Part shown: positions 26,364-37,000 of the stretch, in pieces
Position numbering within the stretch: the first letter of the stretch is position 1
How the letters are laid out: the number at the start of each line of letters is the position of its first letter
Source of the DNA: a virus
IMG/VR virus record: IMGVR_UViG_3300017967_004030
Coordinates: 1-64,000 of that record
Direction: 5' to 3' (one strand)
DNA: 64,000 nt
The notes under the pieces: generated by a model
Told to the model about the DNA's origin: nothing
The model's input: the letters and a program-made list of their open reading frames with translations, nothing else
Databases searched by the model: none
Made by a program: the position numbers and the translations under genes

Positions 26364-28292
26364 TTAAAATGAATAAGGTGATGTTGTGCTAACGTGATCC
26401 CAACTTGTTCCGTTTGATGTAAATACCATCAATGTGCGTACAGGTGTAAGTATTACATTACCGCTTGCTGTGTTAGATGCTACGATGTCTTGTATCACTG
26501 ATTCATTTTGTGTTCCATTTGAGTCTACATCTAATGCAGATTTTGTTAAAACTCCTGTTGTGTCTGGTGACAATGTTACGCTTACATTGATACCTTCAAC
26601 TGTTGCTCCTGCATATGAAGTAGCGTGTATTTTTGCTTCTTTTCCAATATTAATAGTGTGCGCAGGGTACATAGATTGTATTACTAAAGCTACGTTGTTT
26701 TCTAATGTTATGCCAGAACCTAACCCAGTAATATCCATACTAAAAACAATAGGTTCCTCAGCTATTGAGCTATCAACATAATTTTTTGTTGCAGCATCTT
26801 GCAAATTTGATGGATCAGCTAAGCCAGTAATTTTTTGCGAATCTTGTATTGCTATATCTCCGCCGGCTGTTAAATTAACACCGTTATTAGAAACAATTGC
26901 AAATGTACCCGAAGAAGGAGATGCTGTAATCGTCGCACCATTTATTCCTATATCATCTACGTTCAAATATAGTAATGTGCCTATTTCATCTAAGTCTAAA
27001 CCCTTTTGTATATTGGTTAAGCTTGTATTTGTAAGCTTATCAACTCCGCCGATTTGATATGTTTTTGTAGCGTCACTTATATCTAAATTTACATTAGATG
27101 TCCAAGCATCTTCTGCTGCTATCCAAGTCCAAGATTTAGAACCAACATCATTTGTATCTAATAATAATCCTGCATTGTCTGCTTCTACACCATTTAGTCT
27201 GCCGCCATCGGCAGTTTTTGCAATTTCTATGTTTTTATCTTCGACTCTTAATGTTGCTACATCAATACTTGTTGTATCTCCTTCAACTAATAAGTTTCCA
27301 GTAACTCGTAAATCACCGTCAACATCTAACGTATATTCAGGTAATCTCGAAGATGTGCCAGTAGGATCTTTAGTAAAAATTCCTACTCTTTCTGTACTAG
27401 CATCTATATAAATTGCATCAACTGTAACACTTCCAGCTTGACTAGACTTAATTCTTAAACTAATATCTTCATCTGTAATCTGATTTTCAATATAAAACCT
27501 TGGACCAACTATACGTTGTACAACGTTTTGTGATAATCCTAATGTTAAACCACCATTATTAGCAACTGTTAAAGTTCCGGTAGTAGTTCCATTTGCAGCT
27601 GAAGGTAAAAAAGAATCAGCTGTTCTTACAATTCCGCCTTCAGTTACAAGTGCGTTAGCAGAATCAGCTATTCCTCTATATTTAAAATTGTCTTTATCTA
27701 TAATGTTGAATCCTTTATAGATAATTCCATCTGGGTTTGCATCTGTAACTAGTCCTAAAATTCTTTGGCTATAAGTAGGTGTAAATTCTATTTCACTTAC
27801 AACTGCTGTAATTACACCTCCTATATATAAACTTGCTACAGTTCTAGATCTACTTTGAGAATCTAAAATACTTTCTACTCTAAAACCTGTTTCTTGCTGA
27901 GTAGTAGTATAACTAGGCCCTATTAATATAAGATCGGTCCCGTCATATGCATAAAGCTGATTGTTTAGGTTATCAATCCACAAATCGCCTGCAACCATTT
28001 GTGGCTGGCTATCTTGTACAAATGGTCCACCACTAGCTTTCCATTGCTCTCCGTCAAAAACTTTGAGGCGTTTATCACTTGTGTCCCACCAAACTTGTCC
28101 AGTTAACGGATTACTAGGTGCAGCAGAATTAGAAAAGCTTTCTAATAATCTAATAAAGTTTTCATTAAAATATTCACCATACCCTGTATAGTTTCTTCCT
28201 ACAAGCACTAAGTTAGTACTGGTATTATCTATTTGTCCATCAACTAGATCAGTAAGTATGGTTCCGTCTGTTTTATTTAATTGATAACTCAT
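26364..28292 (-). CDS. Tail fibre protein with shared N-terminal module (second of three paralogues)
   Basis: The 642-residue protein begins with the same module as its two neighbours (NYTGYGEYFNENFIRLLESF, then PLTGQVWWDTSDKRLKVFDG and GDLWIDNLNNQLYAYDG). The middle carries LRVTGNLLVEGDTTSIDVAT and RVEDKNIEIAKTADGG, a pattern common in marine T4-like fibres that is probably part of a trimeric beta shaft. The segment SQKITGLADPSNLQDAATKN is another fibre signature. The C-terminal 120 residues have no recognised domain and differ from the other two fibres, so receptor specificity could differ. It starts 3 bases after the stop of the collar-domain fibre. Confidence 0.8.
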   Translation of the reverse strand: MSYQLNKTDGTILTDLVDGQIDNTSTNLVLVGRNYTGYGEYFNENFIRLLESFSNSAAPSNPLTGQVWWDTSDKRLKVFDGEQWKASGGPFVQDSQPQMVAGDLWIDNLNNQLYAYDGTDLILIGPSYTTTQQETGFRVESILDSQSRSRTVASLYIGGVITAVVSEIEFTPTYSQRILGLVTDANPDGIIYKGFNIIDKDNFKYRGIADSANALVTEGGIVRTADSFLPSAANGTTTGTLTVANNGGLTLGLSQNVVQRIVGPRFYIENQITDEDISLRIKSSQAGSVTVDAIYIDASTERVGIFTKDPTGTSSRLPEYTLDVDGDLRVTGNLLVEGDTTSIDVATLRVEDKNIEIAKTADGGRLNGVEADNAGLLLDTNDVGSKSWTWIAAEDAWTSNVNLDISDATKTYQIGGVDKLTNTSLTNIQKGLDLDEIGTLLYLNVDDIGINGATITASPSSGTFAIVSNNGVNLTAGGDIAIQDSQKITGLADPSNLQDAATKNYVDSSIAEEPIVFSMDITGLGSGITLENNVALVIQSMYPAHTINIGKEAKIHATSYAGATVEGINVSVTLSPDTTGVLTKSALDVDSNGTQNESVIQDIVASNTASGNVILTPVRTLMVFTSNGTSWDHVSTTSPYSF

Positions 28293-28295
28293 CTA

Positions 28296-30428
28296 TTATT
28301 GCCCCGTATAAATTATGTAATTAACAGCTAAGAATGGATTTAACACATTAATTGCAGCACCCACATATTCAGGATTCTCGTCTGTGCCTAAATTCCTGAA
28401 GTCGCCTGTGCCTGTCGCTCCGCCGCCTGAAACGCCTCCACTAGATGATAATCCTTGTGTTCCACCTAATCCCGGTTCAACAGTTAATCGTATTGCATTG
28501 TCATCAGCAGGTTCACCTGCTGCTTCTCTAATAGCGTAATATTGATTTCCGCTTGCGCCTTCTAAGTCGTGTTCGTGTTCAGGTAAATTAGTATTTCTAA
28601 TTGTAACTTCTTCTTGGCCTGCATTGCCACCTATTGCATCTGCTGCATCGTTTGTAACTCGATTTGCCGAGGTATCGTTCATATTGTCTAAGCCCAAAGG
28701 AAATCTACCTCTTAAATCAGGCAAGCCAAATGTTGTAGCTCCATTATTAGCTAATAATGATCTGTCTTTAAATGAATATTCAATTGCTGCAAATAAAACA
28801 CTGTAATCTGATATATTTACAATAGATCCATCGCAAAATAGCCATCCGTCCGGTAAATTTATTCCGCCAAAAGGAACAATAACTCCAGCCGGTACTAAAG
28901 GTATTGTACTTAAAAAAGTACTTTTATTAATTTTATAAACACCTGAGTTGTAGCCGCCGGATGAATTTACTTTGTTTATAAGTAATTCATCTTCGTTGTT
29001 AGAAAAAGGTATTCTACCTTTGTTTGATATAAAACTGTTACCTATTCTTACATCGAAAGTTTTGTTAGTGCCGCCTGTTTGTCCGTCAAAATCAAAACTT
29101 ACAGTGTTCACATCTCCAGTCAATTGGAAGGTAGTTGCTGTAGCTAATTTATCTGCTGATCCGGCTCTTCCTGACACAGTACCACTAACATTTCCTTGTA
29201 TATTACCGTAAAACGTTGCAGCGTGTATTTCTTCATACTTATTACTAGATGTACCTATAAATCTTGTGCCACTCCCGTCTGGAACAATATTTCCAGATGT
29301 TATAACGCCTGCACCGTCACCTGTGCCCATTGATAAGTCGCCGCCAACATATAAGTTTCTTGAAATAGCGGCGCCGCCTTTTGTTACAATAGTCCCAGTG
29401 TTAAGATCTGTAGCTTGGAAGGTAGTATCTATTAAAATTTGACCTGTAGTAGGATCACCTGTTTTGGAATTTACTTTTATATTACCTTTTACATCTAATT
29501 CTTCTTCAGGAGCAGCAGTGTTTATACCAACTAGTCCTCTTGCATCAACTCGCAAAACAGTAGAATATGTAGTGCCGTTAAGCATTCTAAAATCAATAGA
29601 TGATCCTGAACTATTATGCTGTATTATACCGCTTTGATTTTCTACTTGTAGACTAAGTTGACCACTAGTTCCAATAGCAATGCCTTGATCGTTTTTAACA
29701 CTTAATTTAAAGTCGGAACTAGTTTCTGCATCAGCACGTAAAAAATTAGCTGCTGGGATTGTTGCGCCGCCAACTACAAGTGCATTAGCTTTTTCTGCGG
29801 TACCATAATATTTTAAACTTTCTGATCCTACTAGTGGTTCTGTGCTTAAATTAATACCTGCACCGACACCTCCAGTAAATCCTGGAATTACAGTTTTTGG
29901 AATAAACGAAGAATCACTAATTATTATTGCAATTTTGTTTTTTACTTTAATTGTAAAAACGCTATATGTCACATCGTCGGTACCAACAACTGATTCAGTT
30001 TGACCTCCAGTTAACAGTCCATCACTAAAATCAGGACCTACTAAAATCCAGCCCGCTCCAGTAAATAGATATAATTGTTGAGTTTCAGTGTTTACCCAAA
30101 GATCTCCTGTAGTACTATTAGCAACCGCTGGCTGATTAGTTGCTTTTTTTACACCACTAGCTGCAATCCAAGTAGTTCCATCGTAAATTTTTAATTGGTC
30201 AACACCCTGTGTAGTATCATACCAAAGCTGGCCTTCTACAGGTCGTTCAGGTGAATTCTCGCTTGCAAAGTTTTCTAGTAAATGTAAAAAATTTTCATTT
30301 ACTGCTAAACCATATCCAGTATAACTTTTTCCCGGAAACGATAATGAAGTATCTTGGTTAAGAGTATTATCTTCAACAACAATAGTACCTTTATTAACAA
30401 TATCGGTAAATTTTATTTCATATGCCAT
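28296..30428 (-). CDS. Tail fibre with phage tail-collar domain (first of three paralogues)
   Basis: The 710-residue protein starts with the shared fibre module (GKSYTGYGLAVNENFLHLLE, RPVEGQLWYDTTQG, TGDLWVNTETQQLYLF). It continues with a shaft segment (AAPEEELDVKGNIKVNSKTG). Residues from about 520 form a tail-collar domain: VIVPFGGINLPDGWLFCDGS, then TFGLPDLRGRFPLG and a histidine pair in LPEHEHDL, which in T4 gp12-like tips can bind a metal. The end is rich in glycine and serine. It is the only one of the three with a collar tip and so the best candidate for the host-contacting short or long fibre. Confidence 0.85.
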   Translation of the reverse strand: MAYEIKFTDIVNKGTIVVEDNTLNQDTSLSFPGKSYTGYGLAVNENFLHLLENFASENSPERPVEGQLWYDTTQGVDQLKIYDGTTWIAASGVKKATNQPAVANSTTGDLWVNTETQQLYLFTGAGWILVGPDFSDGLLTGGQTESVVGTDDVTYSVFTIKVKNKIAIIISDSSFIPKTVIPGFTGGVGAGINLSTEPLVGSESLKYYGTAEKANALVVGGATIPAANFLRADAETSSDFKLSVKNDQGIAIGTSGQLSLQVENQSGIIQHNSSGSSIDFRMLNGTTYSTVLRVDARGLVGINTAAPEEELDVKGNIKVNSKTGDPTTGQILIDTTFQATDLNTGTIVTKGGAAISRNLYVGGDLSMGTGDGAGVITSGNIVPDGSGTRFIGTSSNKYEEIHAATFYGNIQGNVSGTVSGRAGSADKLATATTFQLTGDVNTVSFDFDGQTGGTNKTFDVRIGNSFISNKGRIPFSNNEDELLINKVNSSGGYNSGVYKINKSTFLSTIPLVPAGVIVPFGGINLPDGWLFCDGSIVNISDYSVLFAAIEYSFKDRSLLANNGATTFGLPDLRGRFPLGLDNMNDTSANRVTNDAADAIGGNAGQEEVTIRNTNLPEHEHDLEGASGNQYYAIREAAGEPADDNAIRLTVEPGLGGTQGLSSSGGVSGGGATGTGDFRNLGTDENPEYVGAAINVLNPFLAVNYIIYTGQ

Positions 30429-30438
30429 TATCTACTCC

Positions 30439-31041
30439 TCACCCTGCCAAGCTCTGAACTCTAACAGTATAGTCGATTTGTATTAAACGATTGAGCGATT
30501 TTTGTACAGGATGGAAAATAACGTGTGTAATTAATCTACCAGAACCGTCTGCAGAGTAACTTTTTAAACCTAGTTCGTCAAATACATAGTTATTTGTCTG
30601 ACTGGCAGCAGTATCAAATGCGTCCTGTCCATCAGGTTCGCCATAATCTAACAAACAACTTACTAATATATCTGTATAATTAGTTCCGCTTAAATGACGT
30701 ACTTCTGTTTTGTTTCTTACAGGATCTGTATTATTAACACTACGTTCATCTACAACTTTTGTGTATGTTTGATTATATAAAGCAGCATTTGTACCTGTTG
30801 AATTTGGTGTCAAATAAGTAATTATACCTGTAGGATCTACGCTAGTACCTCCATTGCCAAAGGCCATTTCATATATAAAACCTTGCCCTTGATTAGCTAA
30901 ACTTTCTGCTAAGGCAATACTCATATTTTCATAGTGAATTGCATTACGTTTATCAATGTAAACCTTTTGTGATTCAGGATCATATATTTTAATATGTCCT
31001 TGAACTAATACTCCACTGTTATCTTGCATTTTATCGCTCAT
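30439..31041 (-). CDS. Small virion structural protein (conserved, function unknown)
   Basis: The 200-residue protein has no enzyme motif. It contains VQGHIKIYDPESQKVYIDKR at the start, a YEMAFGNGGTSVDPTG segment, and SLNRLIQIDYTVRVQS at the end, a beta-rich pattern I associate with structural proteins lying between gp7-like and fibre genes in marine T4-like phages. Position between the giant gp7-position gene and the fibres suggests a wedge or fibre-connecting role comparable to T4 gp8-gp10, but no direct similarity to those is visible. AGGAAA precedes the start, and a late-promoter motif overlaps the stop codon of the giant gene. Confidence 0.75.
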   Translation of the reverse strand: MSDKMQDNSGVLVQGHIKIYDPESQKVYIDKRNAIHYENMSIALAESLANQGQGFIYEMAFGNGGTSVDPTGIITYLTPNSTGTNAALYNQTYTKVVDERSVNNTDPVRNKTEVRHLSGTNYTDILVSCLLDYGEPDGQDAFDTAASQTNNYVFDELGLKSYSADGSGRLITHVIFHPVQKSLNRLIQIDYTVRVQSLAG

Positions 31042-31059
31042 TTTGATTTTCCTATACTG

Positions 31060-31067
31060 TATTTATT
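31060..31067 (-). promoter_or_regulatory. Late promoter motif AATAAATA overlapping a stop codon
   Basis: GAATAAATAC on the minus strand contains the TAA stop (31063-31065) of the giant gene and lies 18 bases before the ATG at 31041. It could restart late transcription for the fibre genes after a 16-kb gene. Confidence 0.55.
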
Positions 31068-34000
31068 CAGGCAGTTCAGATGTTCCTGCACGTAAGAATC
31101 TACCTATACTATTTTCTGATTCTCCTAAAGTTTTGGTTCCTTCATTCCATATTTTACCTTTTCGTCTAATAACAGTGATCTTTACTCCCTCTAAAGGTGG
31201 AGTTTTTAAATAGATATTTTGACTCACAGTGTCTAATTGTATATCAGATGGTAAGTTAAAATCACCTTCCGGACTGGTTTGTTCAAAAACAGGCAAATAT
31301 TTTGTAATATCATTTTTATCTAACCTTTTCCCGCCAACAAATACTTCTATTTCATTTACACTTGCTGTAGGTGTGTTAAGTTTAAAGGTTTGAGTTTGTC
31401 CATCACCAATAAAGGTTTGAACAATTGTTTCGTCTCTGTAAGGAATAGTCTTACTTATATTCTGGTCGTAAACTTTAGAATTAACTTCGTGTATTTCTTT
31501 TATACCTGTACCTAGTGTGCCTCTACGTAATTGTCTTAGCGTATTTCCTTCTTTTACAAAATATTCTATTCTTTCTCCGTTTATAAACAATATACCTGGG
31601 AGGTTTTGTCCTTTATTTGGTTCAGATAATAAACTTCCGTCTTGTACTTCGATGCGTAAATCATAATATGTAAGAGGTTCAGTAAGCACCGTAGCAGGAG
31701 CATCTAAACGTTTAAAGTGAGTTCTGTTAAGAATATCTTTAAACTGTCTAAATGCAAATTTGCTTACACTAGTTTCAGCAGTAAAATGTATTATATCTAA
31801 CACATCATCTTCACTAGGATATTGCGACAGTATTACTTTATCTTTATTATCATTAATATAATAATCAACATCATTTGTAAGTAATGTTCCGTTTTGTATT
31901 ACCCAAACATACTTGCCGTCTATAGCTGGTTTCCTTAAAGATATTTCTCCAACCGATAGTCTATTGTAGTCTATATAATTTGTTGTACCTGGTGCCATTG
32001 TTATTCTTGAAACAACATCATAATTAATTCTTTCAATTTCTAAAATGTCGTGATTACTAAATTGGTAGATTTCTATAGTAGTGCTATCTGCAGGAGGATT
32101 GTAAATTCTTACAGTATCTTCTGCGGATAATGTATAATCTCCATCAGTAATAACAAATATTTCTAATACGTCTCCGGGCTGACCGACATCGTCCGCTAAC
32201 ACAACACTACTATTTGCAATATCAAATCTCCATTGTAGTGACTCTACAGTAATACGTTCGCCATTAATATATACAACAATATCACTTGTAAGTAATGATC
32301 CTGAAGGCTGTTGGAAAACTTCTAATGCAAATTCTCTTTGTCTGTTTTCTGGAATTGTATATTGTATATTGTATCCAGGAGTCAATATTAAATTACCTAC
32401 TTTTACAATTAGGTTGTATTGAGACGGTTTACTGTAAAATGGAGCACTACTTAATTGAAAATCTGTAGTTAACCCATCTCCTGTAAACTGATCTTTTTTC
32501 AGTTGACTATAGTTTACTACACTATCTCCTGCAAATAGTGCAATATAAACAGCATCATTTAGATTTGGTGCATTATCAAAACTTATAATAAGATTGCTGT
32601 CTGTAGAATCTTCTCCAAATGTTACATCTTGCTTAACACCATTAATACTTGCATAAACGGAAATATTTTCTTGTAATCTTACATTAGTTTCAAAATCTCT
32701 AGTTTGTCCATCACCTTTGTAATTATAGAAATCAAGGATACTTTGACCTGCTTGCGCTATAGAAACAATACTTAATGATGCTCCGTTAACATAATTAGGT
32801 AGTTCTGTAAAAATACTATTCAATATTACTGTATTACTATTCCAGTTAATGCTGTAATCAATTCCTCTTCTTAAAATAAAGTTATTCACTTTTACAAAAA
32901 CACTATCAATTGTACCAGGAGTAACCCCTAGATCGTACTCACTAATATCTTCATTCACTCGATAATTTTGTACAAATATTTTACCTTGTCCAGATCCTTC
33001 TCTAGTAAATACTTTCAAATCTAATGTATCGTATATTTGTCCAGGAACAAGTTCCTCTGGGCCTGCCATTGCAGCTTCAGAAATAAATCCGTCGCCGTCT
33101 GTAATAATATCTTCTGCATTTATACCAGTTGCATTGTTATAAGATAAGTCTCCGCCACTTAATTGTGTATCATAACTATTTGTATCAGGTAATACACTTC
33201 CATCACTTGTGGTTTTTCTTACAATTAATGTATCACCGTCTAACAATTCAACAGATAATTCTGCTAGATCTATTATATCGGTAACACCGTCTCCGGTTAA
33301 AGTTTGCATTTCTGCGTCTTTATTAGTTACTGGTGTAATAGTTCCAAAGTTAGGATCATCTATTCTTACAAAAGGATTAGGATTAGGTAATACTGAACTA
33401 TATTTTCTTCTATAAACATTATATTCGACACCCGATTCTAACGGAGAACTGAGTTGAACTGCAACAGTTGATTGATCTGCAACAAAGATTTCATCTTCAA
33501 AAGTATCGTCAAATTCGTCCCAATAATCGGTATACCATCCTTTAGAATCCCAACCTGACACTCCTGCAAACTCATAACTTCTAACTTCAACACCGCCATA
33601 ATCTATACCAGTCATTAACTGAGAAAGATCTTTTCCGTACATATCACTCAAAGGATTATATGAATGTAAAATTCTATCTTCGGCACCTAACATACTTAGA
33701 GGTATTTGATATTCAATATATATCAAATCATCAGTAGCCGGCGGCGTTGTAAAGTTAATTCTACCTTTTTCTACAGCAAATCCTTTTGAATTATCTACTA
33801 CATTTTCGTATGTGTATTTGCTTCTAAGTTGTTCGACCTTATTAATATATACTTTTACTTTTGTATTTTCAAGATCCATAGGAAACGGTAGAGTGAAAAC
33901 TGTATTAATATTTGTTCCTGTAAATGATGCTGTTTTTTGGATAGTATCGTAAGTATATGTTCCAGACAGTCTATCAAATTTAACTCTTATGTGCGGAGAT

Positions 34001-37000
34001 CTAACTTTTCCGTTGCCTAAGACTGCAACTGCTTTGGCTTGAATACTATTTTCCTGTTGAGACCCTTCTATAGTTACCGTAGGAAGACTAGTGTAGCCAT
34101 TGCCGGGATCTGTAACTATAATTTTAGTTATTTTACCATATCCTAAAACTGCCTTTGCTTTGGCTCCTGAGCCGCCGCCGCCACTGATATTTACAACTGG
34201 TGTCCAAGTATAACCTGTACCAGGCTCTGCTACATTTATTTCTTTAATTTGATAACCTAAATTATCTCTCCAATGTTTTCTTGGATATTGAGCAGTGTTA
34301 GATTCGTCACCTATTATTATATCTTGGGTGATACTAGCGTTGCTTGACGAAATTCTTCCAATTTCATCGTTAAAATAAGGTGCATTGTCAAAGTCAGTTG
34401 TTACACTATTAGTGTTATCTAAATTTTCGTAATTATCAACAAATTCTCTTATGTTTGTGCTATAAGGTTTTACTTCTTTCACATAAGATTCGTAATCTTC
34501 TAAATTACTATACTTAAATGTAGGGCTTTGTTCTAATGTACCTAATTTATGTTTAGCTGATATAAAGCTAGTTTTAAACATCCAATCTACACGAGCCTGC
34601 TCAGATAAAATATATCTCAAACTTGCAAAAAATAATTGATTATATTCTATTTCAAGATTTGTGGTAAAAATGTAATCTCTAATAGTATCAAATATAATGC
34701 GTAATTCTTTAACCGGATTAGTATCATAGAATGAACTATCAAAACTTGTATTATCATAACCAATAGAATTCTTTATAAAATCATAAAGACTAGATTTAAA
34801 TTCTATAGTTCCGTTTTGTCTGCCAACTGTTGAATAGTTAATTGTATAATCTTCAGTTTGTTCATTGGAAACTTTTTGTAATAGTAGCCAACCTCCGGAA
34901 CCTACATTGTTTATTTTAACAATATCTCCTATTGAATCATTTATACTAGGTAATTCATAAGAGTTGTCAACACTGTATTTTACATTTGTAAACTGATTGT
35001 AACCTTCGTCATACCAATCTATATAATCCCAATACACGCTAACATCATAGGACTGTATAGCAGTTCTAGTCCATTTGTTTAAAGTATTATTCCAATCATA
35101 AATTGTCCACTTATTAAATGCTGTATTGTCAGAATTAATTAATACACTAAATTTACGAGTGTTTATGATTGTATTTTCTTTATATCCCGAACCTTGTGCA
35201 GTTACAGTTACATCTGTAATTTGTCCTAAATTATTAATAGTAATGTCAAAAGCTGCTCCAGATCCTTCGCCTTCAATATCATAGCTAGGAGGAACTTTAT
35301 AGCCTCTTCCAGGATTTGTGATTATTATCCTTAATATTTTTCCATTTACTACTACAGGTGTAAGCACTGCAGGTGTAAGTTTGTTGGTACTTACAAATGC
35401 TAATTCTTCATATGTATCAATCTCTACATCAAATCTATTACTAATAGTTGTAGGTTTAATTTCATTTTCAAATAATCTAGATAAATTCTTTTCATCTACA
35501 ATAAGATTTTTTGAACACACATAATTAATTCTTTCTATAGTTTGTTTTAAAGCTTCTACTCTATTGACAAACATACCCTGTCTTGGTCTATTTTGTATAC
35601 CAATTCTTTTTGCTACAGGAATAGTTATATCAGGAACACGTCTTAGTTGAGTATCTACTCCGATAAGACTGTCTATCCATTTGCGTTCTATATCTGAATT
35701 CGGTTTGCTAGTAGGCAACTTATCAGAAATAATTTGATATTGTTTATGCTCGTTTTGAGATTTTCCAGTTTCTTTTTTATATCTAATATTGAGAACCAAA
35801 TCATCTGAGGTTATTAGTTTATCAAAATTATTTAAGATTAACTTATTATTTCCAATTAAACTTAAAAATCTATAGCCCGATTGTCTAGGTCTTGCAATCA
35901 AACCTACCATAGTTAATAGATTTATATTTCTATTTTCTACCCTTGGAACTGTTTGTTTGTTTTCTACCCAGAAATAATATTTGGTGCTGAAAGTTTTACT
36001 TACTTCGTTGTATGATAATTTGGCACTATACTTAGCGTCTCCGTAGATAGCTGTACCACTGATACCTAGTTTTATGCCATTGTCAGTATCTGCAAGCTGA
36101 TTCCATTGACTAGGTAGATAGTCACTTTCTACCCACTCATAAATATCTATTGTTGATCCTGGAAGTAATCTATTCCATTCATTTTTCTGGAATGTTGTAG
36201 TTCCTTGATATGCATAACTAAATCTTGCATTAGTAATATTCCACCAAACCTGTCCTACATTTTTGTCAGTCCAAGCTACTTTAGGATCAACATCACTATC
36301 TGCTAATGGTCCAACATTATATCTAGCTGGGTCTAAATTAAGTTTATATGTAATTTCTTGATCAACTGTTCCTGCAATTTTACCTTGAATAGGATCAATA
36401 TAGTCTATGTAAGAAATAATTTCGTTTGTTCTTTTATTATATAGGAATGCTCCATCAATTTTATCTATATCAACTGGAACTTGGCTACTTCTTTTATTAG
36501 TCCAAGCAAGTTTATTTTTTGGCTTACGATAGTCAATTACATAACCTCTTTCGTCACCTAAAGGATTTATAGCGTTAGGTACACCCACATAAATGTGATT
36601 ATTTTTAGCTTTTAAATTTTTTCCAAATTCAAATTGTACCGACGGATATATAAGTTGTTCTGAATATATAAACCCATTACCTAATTTTTCAAATATGTAT
36701 ACTGTGCCTCTGTCTACTTTTTTGTTGGCAAAGGTTGTATAACCGATATCAAATGTTGTTGGCGTTCTAGCATCTGTATCAGAATCTAAAATATAACTAT
36801 CATCAGAAATTGTATTAACAAATGTATCAAATCTAGTTGGAATATTCATATCTCCGTTTAAACTTGATATAACTAAATTATCTTTGCCAAAACTGATAGT
36901 AGAACCAAATTTTTCAACTTCTTCGTTATTTGGCGATCTTAGCACAAACGTTGGATTAGTCACATCATTATTAACAATTCCATAATAACTATTATCGTAA

